Made by a program: the position numbers and the translations under genes. Below, piece after piece: positions 11,144 to 21,038 of a DNA stretch of 64,000 bases. Under the pieces are notes generated by a model. The model was not told where the DNA came from, made no database searches, and saw only the letters and a list, made by a program, of their open reading frames with translations. Position 1 is the first letter of the stretch. Each line of letters begins with the position of its first letter. The stretch covers positions 558,001 to 622,000 of the forward strand of contig NZ_CP113913.1 in NCBI RefSeq assembly GCF_029395355.1, in the 5' to 3' direction. Origin of the DNA: Bifidobacterium sp. ESL0800 (GTDB lineage Bacteria > Actinomycetota > Actinomycetes > Actinomycetales > Bifidobacteriaceae).

Positions 11144-11308
11144 AATCGTCAGGCACGCTAAGCCACCAAGCGTTTGGCGACAAAACGCGGGCCACAGACG
11201 TGTATTCACGGTTCGCAATCCGGGAATAATACGATTATGCTATGCGCTTGCGCCGACGCATGGAATAGATGACATAATGATTGGTGATTCATTACAGTAG
11301 GAGACAAC

Positions 11309-11884
11309 ATGGCCAGTAACGACAACCTCGTTCCGACACCGCAATCCTCGATTCTCGACTCGGCGGTCAAAACGCTTGGCAGCGAGGAGAAGGGTGTGGC
11401 GGCCGTCGCCAATCCGCAGGCGGTGGGTTCGCTCGACAAGTTCGACAAACAGAACGAAACGGATTCCGCTAAGGCTGAAACCAAGGATGAATCGGTCGGC
11501 AACACTGTCAAGGACACCGAAACCGGTATCCCGCTGACTTCCTTCAACGACATCGGCAAGGCCACGGCCGCCGACGTGCGTGAAGCCCTGCATCAGGTCA
11601 TCGACCCCGAGCTCGGCATCGACGTCATTGATCTGGGTCTGGTCTACGGCATCGAGATCGACGAAAAAGGGCGCGCCATCATCACGATGACCCTCACGAC
11701 TCCCGCTTGTCCGTTGACCGACTTGCTCGAGGACGAATGCGCCTCGACGTTGGCCGGCCTGGTGGAGGAGTTCCGCATCGACTGGACGTGGCAGCCGCGC
11801 TGGACGCTCGACATGATTCGCCCCGAAGGCCGCGAACAGCTGGAGGCCATCGGCTTCAACTTCGACAACATGCCGAAGTACTGA
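11309..11884 (+). CDS. SufT-like MIP18/DUF59 Fe-S maturation protein
   Basis: Likely helper for Fe-S cluster delivery. Residues from about 85 to 191 are a MIP18 (DUF59) domain with DPELGIDVIDLGLVYG and the conserved Cys in TPACPLTD, followed by the WTWQPRWTLDMIRPEGREQL segment seen in actinobacterial SufT proteins. Residues 1-80 are a Lys/Glu/Ser/Thr-rich, probably disordered extension not found in the minimal family. The ATG follows aggaga. A 165-base gap separates it from sufU, so it may have its own promoter. It ends the suf block at a strong bidirectional terminator. Confidence 0.88.
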   Translation: MASNDNLVPTPQSSILDSAVKTLGSEEKGVAAVANPQAVGSLDKFDKQNETDSAKAETKDESVGNTVKDTETGIPLTSFNDIGKATAADVREALHQVIDPELGIDVIDLGLVYGIEIDEKGRAIITMTLTTPACPLTDLLEDECASTLAGLVEEFRIDWTWQPRWTLDMIRPEGREQLEAIGFNFDNMPKY

Positions 11885-11902
11885 TTCGACATTTCGACAT
11901 AC

Positions 11903-11950
11903 GAGGGCCGGACCTATTCGACGTAGGTCCGGCCCTCCTGCATTTATTTC
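11903..11950. terminator. Bidirectional terminator between sufT-like gene and glgC
   Basis: A perfect 13-bp GC-rich stem (11903-11915 with 11925-11937) with a 9-base loop lies between two convergent genes and is followed on the + strand by T-rich catttatttc. Confidence 0.85.
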
Positions 11951-11967
11951 AAGGATTGTAATCTATA

Positions 11968-13209
11968 TCAGTCCTTGATAATCGTGCGTTTCGGCACGAT
12001 GGTGATGCCGTCCTTGACTGTGAACCCACGGGCGAGGTCATGCTCATGGTCGATGCCCACGGTCGCGTTCTCTTCCAAAATAACGCTCTTGTCCAAGATG
12101 GCCTTGCAAACGCGCGCACGGCGGCCGACGATGACTCCGTCGAAGAGAATGGAATCGACGACCTGCGACCAGGAATTGACGCGGACGTTAGGTGAAAGCA
12201 CCGAATGCTGTACGTCGCCGCCCGAAACGATGACGCTGGGGGAGATGATGGACTCGGTGGCCCTGCCGATTCGGTTGGTTTCCGAACGGACGAACTTGGC
12301 AGGTGGCAGATTGCCGGAAAGCGTGTAGATCGGCCAATCCTGGTTGTAGAGGTTGAACGGGGGATTGTACTCGATCAGATCCATGTGGGCGTCGTAGAAC
12401 TGCTTGATGGTGCCCACGTCGCGCCAATAGGCGCGGTCGTAATCGGTGGCTCCGGGAATCTCGTTTTCGCTGAAATCGTAGACCCCCGCCTCGCCTCGCT
12501 CGGCGAAGTAAGGCGCGATGTCACCGCCCATGTCGTGTTTCGTGTTCTCGGCTTTTTCGTCGCGTGCCAGGGCATCGAACAGTGCGTCGGTATTGGCGAT
12601 GTAATTGCCCATTGAGGCAAGAATCTGGTCAGGGTGCCCAGGCATACCTTCAGTGGTTTCGGGCTTTTCCTTGAATCCGCGGATCATGTGAGGATGGTCC
12701 GGATCGACGTCGATGACACCGAACTGGTTGGAAGCCTCAATGGGCTGGCGGATGCCGGCAACGGTGAACGCCGCACCGGATTCGATATGCTGTTTCAGCA
12801 TCTGGCCGAAGTCCATACGATAGACGTGGTCTGCACCGACGATGACCACATAATCGGGCTGCTCGTCCTCGATGATGTTGATGGTCTGATAGACCGCGTC
12901 TGCAGACCCCAGATACCAATGTTTGCCGAGCCTCTGTTGCGCCGGGACAGGAGAGACGTACGCGTCTAGCAGGGGAGAAAAACGCCAGACCTTGGAGATG
13001 TGACGATCCAGGGAATGGGATTTGTATTGCGTTAAGACGACGATTTGCGAATAACCTGAATTGACCAGATTGCTCAACGGGAAATCGATGAGACGGTAGA
13101 CTCCGCCGAACGGCACGGCGGGTTTGGCGCGATCGCGTGTCAACGGCATGAGGCGAGTTCCTTCGCCACCCGCCAATACGATAGCCAGTATTTTAGGATT
13201 TTTCGCCAT
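11968..13209 (-). CDS. glgC: Glucose-1-phosphate adenylyltransferase
   Basis: Makes ADP-glucose for glycogen synthesis. The 413-residue product starts [20 protein letters not shown], the nucleotidyltransferase P-loop, and includes [22 protein letters not shown] and the ADHVYRMDF segment; the C-terminal third is the left-handed beta-helix. The frame is open 44 codons further upstream, but the ATG at 13209 is preceded by a strong aggagg site. It is convergent with the sufT-like gene. A GT4 enzyme that could use ADP-glucose lies at 54301, so the pathway is split in this region. Confidence 0.96.
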   Translation of the reverse strand: MAKNPKILAIVLAGGEGTRLMPLTRDRAKPAVPFGGVYRLIDFPLSNLVNSGYSQIVVLTQYKSHSLDRHISKVWRFSPLLDAYVSPVPAQQRLGKHWYLGSADAVYQTINIIEDEQPDYVVIVGADHVYRMDFGQMLKQHIESGAAFTVAGIRQPIEASNQFGVIDVDPDHPHMIRGFKEKPETTEGMPGHPDQILASMGNYIANTDALFDALARDEKAENTKHDMGGDIAPYFAERGEAGVYDFSENEIPGATDYDRAYWRDVGTIKQFYDAHMDLIEYNPPFNLYNQDWPIYTLSGNLPPAKFVRSETNRIGRATESIISPSVIVSGGDVQHSVLSPNVRVNSWSQVVDSILFDGVIVGRRARVCKAILDKSVILEENATVGIDHEHDLARGFTVKDGITIVPKRTIIKD

Positions 13210-13392
13210 TCCTTGCCTCCTGATTATCGCTATTCGCCGGTTATTGCCAATCGCTGACCCGGCGCTGACGCAATGCGAATCGAACTCACGCCACCGGCCG
13301 TGTCGCAAGAGGTCCATCTTTGCACACGACGCTTCTACCAATCACTGTATCGGATTGAGCCGACGCGAAACGCCTAGGAGGTCTGCAAACGT

Positions 13393-14421
13393 CTAATTTT
13401 TCTTGGCACGGGTCGCATAGAAGGCGACGGCGCTGGAAGCGGCCACGTTGAGGCTGTCGACGCCGTTGCTCATCGGGATTTTGACGGTGAGATCGGTGTT
13501 GGCGATGGTGCGATGCGAAAGCCCGTCGCCTTCCGTGCCGAAAACGAGGGCGAGTTTGTCGATATGATCGGGTTCCTGAGAATCATTGTCAAGGCGCCTG
13601 GTCAGCTCGTCAAGGCTGATGGAATCATCGGTCAATGCCATGGCGACGGTGGTGAAGCCGAGGTCATGGAGTTCCTTCAATCCGCGGACCGGCCAGTATT
13701 TCCGATCCTCCTCTTTGGTGTGGCGGTTGACGGGATTGCTATTGCCGGTTTCAGTCGCCTGATGCCCGTCGGTGTCGCCGGCTGTTTCGCCGTTTGCCAT
13801 GGTCTCCGTCTGGTGGTCGCTTCCGGAACCATTGACGTGCGCGTCGTCGCTATCTTCCAGCGTTTCCGCGTCGATACGGGTCCACGGAACTTGGAATACC
13901 GTACCCATCGAGACGCGTGCCGCGCGACGGTACAGAGGGTCGCCACACGAAGGAGTAACCAGCACCGCATCGACGTCGAGCGCCGCGGCCGAACGCATCA
14001 GGGCTCCGACGTTGGTGTGATCGACTATATTCTCCATCACCGCGATGCGTCGCGCGTCCTTGCAGAGCTCAGCGACAGTCGGCAGTTTCCAGCGACGCAT
14101 GGCGGCCAGAGCTCCGCGATGGAGCCGATAGCCGGTAAGTTTCTTCAACTGCTCGGGTGAAGCGACATAGACCGGAACCTCGTCACCCCAGTGTTCGTCG
14201 ATACGCTCGAACATGTCTGCCATGCCGTCAAGCCAGGGTTCCTCGACAAGCAACGAGACCGGTTCGCGTCCGGCGGCCAGTGCTCGATCGATGACCTTGG
14301 GAGATTCGGCGATGAAGATGCCCTTTTCCGGTTCGAGCCGATTGCGCAGCTGTGCTTCGGTCAAGCTCACATACGCGGCCACCCGTTCGTCGTCGACCGA
14401 CTCGATGTTGATGATCCGCAT
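13393..14421 (-). CDS. SpoU/TrmH-family RNA 2'-O-methyltransferase
   Basis: Probable S-adenosylmethionine-dependent ribose methylase of rRNA or tRNA. The 342-residue product has an N-terminal substrate-binding domain (about 1-110) and a knotted SPOUT domain from about 120 with the three motifs: NIVDHTNVGALMRSAAAL, LVFGTEGDGLS and IPMSNGVDSLNVAAS. A low-complexity insertion of about 45 residues (roughly 190-235, rich in Asp, Gly, Thr and Asn) separates the first and second motifs. The exact target cannot be read from sequence. It is the next gene upstream of glgC on the minus strand, with the tRNA-Leu further upstream. Confidence 0.9.
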   Translation of the reverse strand: MRIINIESVDDERVAAYVSLTEAQLRNRLEPEKGIFIAESPKVIDRALAAGREPVSLLVEEPWLDGMADMFERIDEHWGDEVPVYVASPEQLKKLTGYRLHRGALAAMRRWKLPTVAELCKDARRIAVMENIVDHTNVGALMRSAAALDVDAVLVTPSCGDPLYRRAARVSMGTVFQVPWTRIDAETLEDSDDAHVNGSGSDHQTETMANGETAGDTDGHQATETGNSNPVNRHTKEEDRKYWPVRGLKELHDLGFTTVAMALTDDSISLDELTRRLDNDSQEPDHIDKLALVFGTEGDGLSHRTIANTDLTVKIPMSNGVDSLNVAASSAVAFYATRAKKN

Positions 14422-14530
14422 GTGATTTTAGTCCTTTGTTAGCGAAACCGTTTGAAAGTTCTGTGCCCTTTTATGCCGTTTTGTGCTCAAATCTGATTCG
14501 TATTCAGCACTGAAAAGCGGTCGAATACAC

Positions 14531-14559
14531 TGAGACCCCTTGATTTCCAAGGGGTCTCA
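14531..14559 (-). terminator. Terminator-like hairpin after tRNA-Leu
   Basis: A perfect 12-bp stem (14531-14542 with 14548-14559) and 5-base loop follow the tRNA 3' end on the minus strand. The T-rich tract lies on the + strand side, so it could act in either direction. Confidence 0.65.
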
Positions 14560-14574
14560 AGTCTTTAGTTTTCG

Positions 14575-14663
14575 TGCCCAGGACGGGAGTTGAACCCGTA
14601 CTCCTGTAAAATTATAGGAACTAGCACCTCAAGCTAGCGCGTCTACCATTCCGCCACCTGGGC
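14575..14663 (-). tRNA. tRNA-Leu(GAG)
   Basis: The minus strand folds as a class II tRNA: acceptor GCCCAGG paired with CCTGGGC, D-arm with GGCGGAATGG, anticodon stem CTAGC/GCTAG with loop TTGAGGT (anticodon GAG, reading CUC/CUU), a long variable arm, and T-arm CGGGTTCAACTCCCG. The discriminator base is A and CCA is not encoded. A TATAGT -10-like box lies about 26 bases upstream (14689-14694, minus strand), consistent with its own promoter. Confidence 0.96.
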
Positions 14664-14900
14664 AGGTGTCGTTTAAGCAACAGATAGTACTATACACCAT
14701 TCTGTCGCCGTTCGGCAGGTGGGTGTGTCGAACGGCGGAGGACCAAGACCGGGAACTGAAGTCCTCTCCTCGATACTTGATAAATATGATGCCGGTTGCT
14801 GAATGCGAGTTTTCGGACTGGCCGTCAACATGTAAAAGTAAAAGCGGCGGTTCGGCTGACTTGCCTGGTCGCTCGTCCGTGGTTCCGGTAGCCTTGAATT

Positions 14901-15698
14901 ATGACAAGTCCACTTTTTGTATTTGATGCCGCGCACGACGATGTGCCGGTCAATCGCGACGAGCTGCGTGCGGGATGGACCATCACCCTGCCACCTGCGC
15001 TCAAACGACACGCGATCGGTGCCATGCGCCTGCAACGTGGCGACGAACTGCAGCTTTCGGATGGCCACGGGCTGCGTATCGACGCGCAAGTGGCCGATAC
15101 ACAGAACGGTTTGGTCAAAGTCTCGGAATTCACCACGGAGGAGCGGCCGGTCACCAGACTCGCGTTGGTGCAGGCACTGGCGAAAACCGGTCACGACGTT
15201 GAGGCGATCGACATGGCCACGCAGATCGGCGTCGACGAGGTGGTGCCGTGGCAGGCCAACCGTTCGATATCGAAGTGGAAGGCCGGGCGCACCGACAGAA
15301 AATGGGACCAGACGCTCGTCGCCGCCACCGAACAGTCGCGCAGGGCTTGGAAACCGACACTGGATGAGTGTGTGAGCAGCAAAGGCATCGTCGCGATCTG
15401 CCGTCGGGCGTGCGTCCACCACGAGCTCGTGATCGTCCTGCACCAGGATGCGACCGCGACGTGGGACGGGATCGAGCGCAAGGTCGCCGCGCTTGAGCAG
15501 CGTTGTCTCGACGACGGCAAACCTCGTACGATTTACGTCGTGGTCGGCCCGGAAGGCGGCATCAGCGACGACGAGGTCGGGCAATTCACCGATGCCGGTG
15601 CTGAGGTGTGCGTGCTTGGGGCCAACATCATGCGTGCCTCGACCGCCGGTCCAGTGGCTCTCTCGCTGCTGTCACGTTCGTTGGGCCGGTTCGTCTGA
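14901..15698 (+). CDS. rsmE: 16S rRNA m3U1498 methyltransferase
   Basis: Methylates N3 of U1498 of 16S rRNA in the assembled 30S subunit. The 265-residue product has the N-terminal PUA-like part (HAIGAMRLQRGDELQLSDG) and the C-terminal SPOUT knot with VVVGPEGGISDDEV and LGANIMRASTAGPVAL, both diagnostic of RsmE. The length is normal. It is the first of a + strand block with HIT, phoH, ybeY and era, all tied to RNA metabolism or ribosome assembly. Confidence 0.95.
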   Translation: MTSPLFVFDAAHDDVPVNRDELRAGWTITLPPALKRHAIGAMRLQRGDELQLSDGHGLRIDAQVADTQNGLVKVSEFTTEERPVTRLALVQALAKTGHDVEAIDMATQIGVDEVVPWQANRSISKWKAGRTDRKWDQTLVAATEQSRRAWKPTLDECVSSKGIVAICRRACVHHELVIVLHQDATATWDGIERKVAALEQRCLDDGKPRTIYVVVGPEGGISDDEVGQFTDAGAEVCVLGANIMRASTAGPVALSLLSRSLGRFV

Positions 15699-15889
15699 GA
15701 ATAACCTATACATCGTCTGGTTGCGCGACGGATCATCGAGATTCCATTTTACGGTGCTGTTGTCGACGGTTTGACGGCACGGGCATATCTTCAAATCGCC
15801 TTGTGATGCCAGCGTAATTATCCGTGCAAGCTAATAGCATGGGGGAGTAGGGGCGCGGACGCGTCCGAAAGCTTGAGCAAGGAGCATAT

Positions 15890-16222
15890 ATGGCCGACGA
15901 TTGCCTGTTCTGCAAGATCATCGCGGGTGAAATCCCGAGCACCAAGGTGTACGAAGACGACACCACCTACGCATTCAACGACCTCAACCCCAAGGCGAAG
16001 GTCCATGTGCTGGTCGTGCCGAAGAAGCACTATGCCAACGTCGCCGAACTGGCCAAGGCCGACCCTGCGGAACTCGCGCATATCGTCGAGGTGGCGCAGT
16101 CCATCGCGGACAAGGAATTCCATGGCGCGTTCCGTTTGATCTTCAATTCCGGCAAGGACGCCGGCCAGTCGGTCTTCCACGTGCATGCGCATGTGCTGAC
16201 CGGCGAAACGATGGAGGAGTAG
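15890..16222 (+). CDS. HIT-family nucleotide-binding hydrolase
   Basis: Small histidine-triad protein (110 residues), likely a purine nucleoside phosphoramidase or related nucleotidyl hydrolase. CLFCKIIAGEIPS and the FNDLNPKAKVHVLVVPKKH region open the fold, and the active-site triad is SVFHVHAHVL near residue 98. Cys4 and Cys7 are two of the zinc-site positions found in many bacterial HIT proteins. The ATG follows aggag. It is 6 bases before phoH, implying translational coupling. Confidence 0.93.
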   Translation: MADDCLFCKIIAGEIPSTKVYEDDTTYAFNDLNPKAKVHVLVVPKKHYANVAELAKADPAELAHIVEVAQSIADKEFHGAFRLIFNSGKDAGQSVFHVHAHVLTGETMEE

Positions 16223-16228
16223 TCGGGG

Positions 16229-17374
16229 TTGGCCAGCGCAAAACGTGTCATCACCATTCCTACCGAACTCGATCCGGTTGCCGTGTTGGGTTCGGGTGAC
16301 AAGGTGCTCGCCGAGGTGCAGCACGCCTTCCCCGAAGTCAACGTGTTCGTGCGGGGCAACCGTATCGAGATCGCCGCGTACAACAAGCGCGACGACGTTG
16401 AGGCCGACAAGGTCTTCGACGTGCTGAACAACATCATCGACGCGGCCTACAAGGCGCCGGCCGACGCGATGAACGTGCGGCGGATGCTCGAAGCCCGGCA
16501 GGTCGGCAAGAAGGCTGGACTGATGGGTGACGGCGGCCGCGGGCGCGGCTATGCGCAGCATTCGTATACACGGGGGTTCGCTGGTGCCGGCATGGGTCAA
16601 CGGCCGAAATCACGTTTCGATGTCGATGGTGAGGATGACGTTGCGGAAGCCAAACGTTCCTCTGCCAACCGCCATGTCCCCGGCGTCATCGCCTTCGCCA
16701 ACGGCGAGCCTGTCCGTGCGAAAACCGCCGGTCAGGTCTTCTATGTTCGAGCAATCGATGCCAGCACCATCACCTTTGCCATCGGACCGGCAGGAACCGG
16801 CAAGACCTATCTCGCCGTCGCCAAGGCGGTGCGTGCTTTCGAAGATGGTCGCGTTAGCCGTATCATCCTCACGCGTCCGGCGGTCGAGGCCGGCGAAAGC
16901 CTGGGTTATCTGCCCGGAACGTTGAACGACAAGGTCGACCCGTATCTGCGTCCGCTCTACGACGCGCTTTCCGACATGCTCGGCGCCGGCCAGATGCATC
17001 GCTACATGACCGACGGCACCATCGAAGTCGCGCCGCTCGCCTACATGCGTGGCCGCACGCTGAACGATGCGTTCGTCATTCTCGACGAAGCGCAGAACAC
17101 GACCGAGCAGCAGATGAAGATGTTTCTGACACGTCTTGGCTTCAACACCAAGATGGTCATCACCGGCGACGTAACCCAGATCGATCTGGCCGTACCACAT
17201 TCCGGGCTTAAGTCCATCGAATCGATTCTGGGCGGTATCGACGGCATCAGTTTCGCACATCTTGGCGCCAAAGACGTGGTACGCCATGAGCTGGTCGGCA
17301 AGATCGTGCGGGCCTACGATGAGCATGCCGCCAAAGAGCCCGCACACAAACCGAATGGAAAGGAACGCCGTTGA
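16229..17374 (+). CDS. PhoH-like P-loop ATPase
   Basis: PhoH/YbeZ-type ATPase implicated with YbeY in rRNA processing and ribosome quality control. The 381-residue product has Walker [17 protein letters not shown] near residue 189, Walker [12 protein letters not shown] and the [11 protein letters not shown] motif. The N-terminal ~100 residues resemble the KH-like part of the family. A Gly/Arg-rich stretch ([17 protein letters not shown]) sits near residues 93-110. The start is TTG, 6 bases after the HIT stop. The last four bases overlap ybeY, the usual phoH-ybeY arrangement. Confidence 0.94.
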   Translation: MASAKRVITIPTELDPVAVLGSGDKVLAEVQHAFPEVNVFVRGNRIEIAAYNKRDDVEADKVFDVLNNIIDAAYKAPADAMNVRRMLEARQVGKKAGLMGDGGRGRGYAQHSYTRGFAGAGMGQRPKSRFDVDGEDDVAEAKRSSANRHVPGVIAFANGEPVRAKTAGQVFYVRAIDASTITFAIGPAGTGKTYLAVAKAVRAFEDGRVSRIILTRPAVEAGESLGYLPGTLNDKVDPYLRPLYDALSDMLGAGQMHRYMTDGTIEVAPLAYMRGRTLNDAFVILDEAQNTTEQQMKMFLTRLGFNTKMVITGDVTQIDLAVPHSGLKSIESILGGIDGISFAHLGAKDVVRHELVGKIVRAYDEHAAKEPAHKPNGKERR

Positions 17375-17916
17375 GCGTCGAAGTCACCAATGAGACGGTC
17401 TGGCAGATCGACCCGAAACTCTTCTCCGACCTGGGTTTGTGGGTGATGGAACGCATGCAGGTGAGCACGCAGTCTGACCTGACCATCCTCTTCGTCGACC
17501 CCGACCCGATCGCCCAGCTGCACATGCGCTGGATGCAGCTCGAAGGACCGACTGACGTGATGAGCTTCCCCATGGACGAGCTGCGGCCGGGCGAAGACGG
17601 CCAGATCATGGAGGGTGTGTTGGGCGATATCGTCATCTGTCCGTGGGTGGCTGCGCAACAGGCCGCAGCGGCCGGCCATTCTACGATGGACGAGATGATG
17701 CTGCTGGCCATCCACGGCACCCTTCATTTGCTGGGCTACGACCACATCAACCCCGAGCAGGAACGCCAGATGTTCGGACTGCAGCGTCAGCTGCTCTTGA
17801 CCTTCTTCGCCGTTCGCGACCAGCCGGTGCCGCAGGCCGTCTTACCTGCCGGTTCTACGGACCTGCTCGAGCAATGGGACGCGAACCATACCTCGGGCAA
17901 CAATAAGGAATCGTGA
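17371..17916 (+). CDS. ybeY: Endoribonuclease YbeY
   Basis: Metal-dependent RNase needed for 16S rRNA 3' end maturation. The 181-residue product contains the zinc site [11 protein letters not shown] near residue 115 and DVMSFPMDE. The start is TTG and overlaps the phoH stop by 4 bases. A C-terminal tail of about 40 residues extends past the core. A 209-base gap with only weak stems separates it from the next gene. Confidence 0.95.
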   Translation: MSVEVTNETVWQIDPKLFSDLGLWVMERMQVSTQSDLTILFVDPDPIAQLHMRWMQLEGPTDVMSFPMDELRPGEDGQIMEGVLGDIVICPWVAAQQAAAAGHSTMDEMMLLAIHGTLHLLGYDHINPEQERQMFGLQRQLLLTFFAVRDQPVPQAVLPAGSTDLLEQWDANHTSGNNKES

Positions 17917-18125
17917 GTGGATTTCCAGCCTGTGGCGAAATGCGTTTCGATTCCGTTTTCGTCCGATTCGATAATCAGTCTTGCGGCCTTGCTGTGTTTG
18001 GCCGTCGACGCAAGACCGCTATCGTGCCTTGCGAATAAGCTCGAAGATACCGATGTGAAGATGGATGAAATGTCTATCGCAACAAATCGCAAAACATATT
18101 GGGGAATAGGAAAGTACGTAAGAAT

Positions 18126-19535
18126 ATGGATATCCTGACCGTCGTCACCGTTGTTGTGCTCGTTATCGTGGCGGCACTGCTGGTGTGGCTTTCGCTGATG
18201 ATGGCATCGAGCGAGTCGGCCGTCTCGCGCGTCACCAAGGCCAGTCTCAACAATCGGATCATTGAGATCCAGACCGACGACCAGGACCTCGGCAAGTTTG
18301 CGCAGGCCAAGCAGATTCGCAAGGTTCACCAGGTGCAGCGGCTGATCGTCGACCGTTATGCGACTTCCGGCTCCTGCGCGTTCTTCCGTATTTTCTGCAA
18401 CGTTTTTGACGGCGTTCTGGTGGCGATCATCGTCATGCTCGTTTCGCAGCTGCTGTGGATCGCGTTGGTCACCGGAGTGGTGTTCGCCCTGATCGTGGCC
18501 GTGGTCTCGGTGCTGCTTCGCCCGCGTTCCGCCGGTGCTTCGAAGCCGCTCGACGTGATGATGTGTTTTTCCGGCACCATTTCACTGGCAGTTGCGTTGA
18601 CGCCTTTTGCCAAGGCCGGGGAAGGCAAGGACCAGCGTCGCCGCGACAAGGAAGACGAGCTTTCCGACGACGAGGAGCTCGAGAAGATTCAGCGCGAACA
18701 GGGGCGTGCGACCATCGATCGGCTGGTCGAAACCGACGATTTCGACCCCGAAGTCGCCGAGATGTTGCGCAACGTGCTGATGCTTTCCGACACCTTGACC
18801 CGTGAGATCATGGTGCCGCGCACCGACATGATCTGCGTCGAATCCGATTCCACGCTCGAGCATTTCCTGCAGTTGTGCTCACGTTCCGGCTTTTCACGTA
18901 TCCCGATTATCGGTGAGGACGTTGACGATTTGGTCGGTATGGCCTATCTGAAGGACGCCGTGCGTGCCACCGCCTTCAACCCCGAGGCCCGCACACGCGA
19001 GGTCAAGTCGATTTGCCGGCAGCCGATGCTGGTGCCGGAATCCAAGCCGGTCGATGATCTCTTCCATGAGATGCAGCGCACCCGGCAGCATGTGGCCGTA
19101 GTGGTCGATGAATACGGTGGTATCGCCGGACTGGTGACCATCGAGGACGCCATCGAGCAGATCGTCGGTGAACTCGAGGACGAGCATGACCGCATCCAGC
19201 ACACCGAGCCCAAGAAGATCGGGGAGCGCAAGTGGCAGATGCCGGCCCGCACACCGATTGCCGACTTGGAAGAGCTTTTCGAGGTTGATATCGATGAGGA
19301 CGACGTGGATACCGTCTATGGTCTCCTGACCAAACTGCTCGGCCGTGTGCCGATTGTCGGCATGAGCGCGGTGACGCGAGGTCTACGTCTGACCGCCGTC
19401 GATTCCGCGGGTCGTCGCAAAAAGGTTTCGACCATCGTGGTCGAACCAGCGACATTCAAAACCGAAGACGATGACAGCGAAACCGAGCATCATCGTGATT
19501 CGCGAGCCGATAAAGGCGACGAGACCGAGGACTGA
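18126..19535 (+). CDS. CNNM/CorC-like membrane protein with CBS domains
   Basis: Integral membrane protein of the hemolysin C/CorC family, probably involved in divalent cation (Mg or Co) homeostasis. The 469-residue product has hydrophobic segments at about 5-30, 90-115 and 118-150 (DUF21 region), a CBS pair starting near [22 protein letters not shown] and including [24 protein letters not shown], and a C-terminal CorC_HlyC domain ([17 protein letters not shown]). The ATG at 18126 follows aggaaag; an earlier TTG at 18099 is in frame. Located between ybeY and era, a common actinobacterial order. Confidence 0.92.
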   Translation: MDILTVVTVVVLVIVAALLVWLSLMMASSESAVSRVTKASLNNRIIEIQTDDQDLGKFAQAKQIRKVHQVQRLIVDRYATSGSCAFFRIFCNVFDGVLVAIIVMLVSQLLWIALVTGVVFALIVAVVSVLLRPRSAGASKPLDVMMCFSGTISLAVALTPFAKAGEGKDQRRRDKEDELSDDEELEKIQREQGRATIDRLVETDDFDPEVAEMLRNVLMLSDTLTREIMVPRTDMICVESDSTLEHFLQLCSRSGFSRIPIIGEDVDDLVGMAYLKDAVRATAFNPEARTREVKSICRQPMLVPESKPVDDLFHEMQRTRQHVAVVVDEYGGIAGLVTIEDAIEQIVGELEDEHDRIQHTEPKKIGERKWQMPARTPIADLEELFEVDIDEDDVDTVYGLLTKLLGRVPIVGMSAVTRGLRLTAVDSAGRRKKVSTIVVEPATFKTEDDDSETEHHRDSRADKGDETED

Positions 19536-19643
19536 GCCTCCGCATACCAAAGGTTTTATCTATCGCGGTTAGCAGTGAACGGATTACCCTTAATTTATAA
19601 TAAAATCATTGTTCGATTCGAATGAGGAAGAAACGGAGCGTGA

Positions 19644-20798
19644 ATGAACGATAAGCAAGGTGCCGACGCGCACATGGCAGCCAACGGCAGGTCCAACGGA
19701 CGCAAGCAGGCAGGGAAGCCGGTTTCGGCAGCGGTGAAGGTCGATAGCAATACCGAGGCGCAATCCCAGCCGTATCGTTCCGGCTTCGTCGCCGTGGTCG
19801 GACGGCCGAACGTCGGCAAATCCACGCTTATCAATTCACTCATCGGCACGCAGGTCGCCATTGCCTCCTCGCGCCCGGAGACCACACGTAAGGCTATTCG
19901 TGGGATTCTCACCACCGACAACGCCCAGCTCGTGCTGGTCGACACTCCCGGCATCCACCGTCCTCGCACGCTGCTCGGCCAGAGGCTCAACGATGTGGTG
20001 GACGAGTCGCTGAGCGACGTGGACGAGATCGCGTTCCTGCTGCCCGCCGACCAAGAGATCGGGCCGGGGGACAAGCGCATCCTGAGCCGACTGCGCAGCG
20101 AGTTTGCCCGCAAGGTCAAGGACGGCAGTGAAATCGGCGGAAAACAGCATGCCGGTGCTGGCAAAGGCGGTAACGGTGCTCAAAGCAGTAAGCACGACGA
20201 TGATCATGAACACGGCAAGTTCGTTTGGAAGGTGCCGCTGATCGCCATCGTTACCAAGATCGACGAGCTCAATCGTCAGGAGCTGATGGCCAAGCTCATC
20301 GAGATCAGCCAGTTCACCGACTTCACCGATGTGGTGCCGGTCAGTGCCTTGGAACGCGACAATGTCGCTGAGGTCAAGCGCGTGCTCATCGACAACATGC
20401 CCGAAGGCCCGCAGATGTATCCCGATGACCAGATTACCGAGGAGAAGCCTGAGGATACCATCGCCGAGCTGGTGCGTGGCGCGTTCCTCGAGGAGTTGGA
20501 CGACGAGCTGCCGCATTCGCTGGCCGTGGTCGTCGACTCCATCGACCGTCCAGGCGAATCCGACAATCCCGAAACGGCCGACGGCAAGGCTCATGTCATG
20601 GTCTCCATCTTCGTCGAACGCAACTCGCAGAAGCCCATCATCATCGGCCACCGCGCCGAGCACCTGGTGCAGGTCAAGAAGCGCCTGCGCACCGCCGTCA
20701 ACCGCATCGTCGGCCAAAAGTCTAAACTCGACCTCCACGTCAAGGTCGCCAAAGGCTGGCAGTCCGACCCGAAGCAGCTCGAACGTCTGGGCTTCTGA
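19644..20798 (+). CDS. era: Era-family GTPase for 30S assembly
   Basis: GTPase that binds the 16S rRNA 3' end in ribosome maturation. G1 GRPNVGKS, G2 in TTRKAIRGI, G3 DTPGIHRP and G4 VTKIDE are present, with a C-terminal KH domain ending in DLHVKVAKGWQSDPKQLERLGF. At 384 residues it is longer than the usual ~300. The additions are a 45-residue N-terminal extension and a Gly/Lys/His-rich insertion (about residues 160-195, with GAGKGGNGAQSSKHDDDHEHG) between G3 and G4. It follows the phoH-ybeY-CorC block. Confidence 0.95.
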   Translation: MNDKQGADAHMAANGRSNGRKQAGKPVSAAVKVDSNTEAQSQPYRSGFVAVVGRPNVGKSTLINSLIGTQVAIASSRPETTRKAIRGILTTDNAQLVLVDTPGIHRPRTLLGQRLNDVVDESLSDVDEIAFLLPADQEIGPGDKRILSRLRSEFARKVKDGSEIGGKQHAGAGKGGNGAQSSKHDDDHEHGKFVWKVPLIAIVTKIDELNRQELMAKLIEISQFTDFTDVVPVSALERDNVAEVKRVLIDNMPEGPQMYPDDQITEEKPEDTIAELVRGAFLEELDDELPHSLAVVVDSIDRPGESDNPETADGKAHVMVSIFVERNSQKPIIIGHRAEHLVQVKKRLRTAVNRIVGQKSKLDLHVKVAKGWQSDPKQLERLGF

Positions 20799-20814
20799 AT
20801 CGCTGTATAAAAGC

Positions 20815-20859
20815 GCGGAAGCCGGGCCCTATGAAACTTGAGGGACATCCGGCTTTCGC
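20815..20859 (+). terminator. Hairpin after era
   Basis: Arms 20815-20825 and 20849-20859 pair with one mismatch around a long loop, 17 bases after the era stop. The following T-run is weak, so termination is only likely. Confidence 0.5.
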
Positions 20860-20942
20860 TTCCAGACCCTCCGCGAGGGAAAAGACATGAGCTAAGCGTA
20901 CCTAAATCGTTGGTTTGACAAAATAAAGCATGCTCTGTAAAC

Positions 20943-20995
20943 AGTTGTGCCTGTTCGATCGCAATCTATACGATTGAACAGGCACAACTTATATG
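20943..20995. terminator. Long hairpin between convergent era and ABC operon
   Basis: A 19-base stem (20943-20961 with 20971-20989) with a single G-U pair and a 9-base loop lies between the convergent era and binding-protein genes. It likely ends the minus-strand importer operon and acts as a bidirectional barrier. Confidence 0.75.
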
Positions 20996-21038
20996 TAGCC
21001 GATTTATTTCTGGGCTTTATTCACCAAGCCGAGAATAC

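Noticed and set aside
14673-15584. 303-codon minus-strand ORF over rsmE
   Set aside because: rsmE on the + strand has the full family motifs; the minus frame is antisense.
17917-18138. 73-codon ORF between ybeY and the CorC-like gene
   Set aside because: It starts at the base after the ybeY stop with no ribosome-binding site, no recognisable protein features, and overlaps the next gene.
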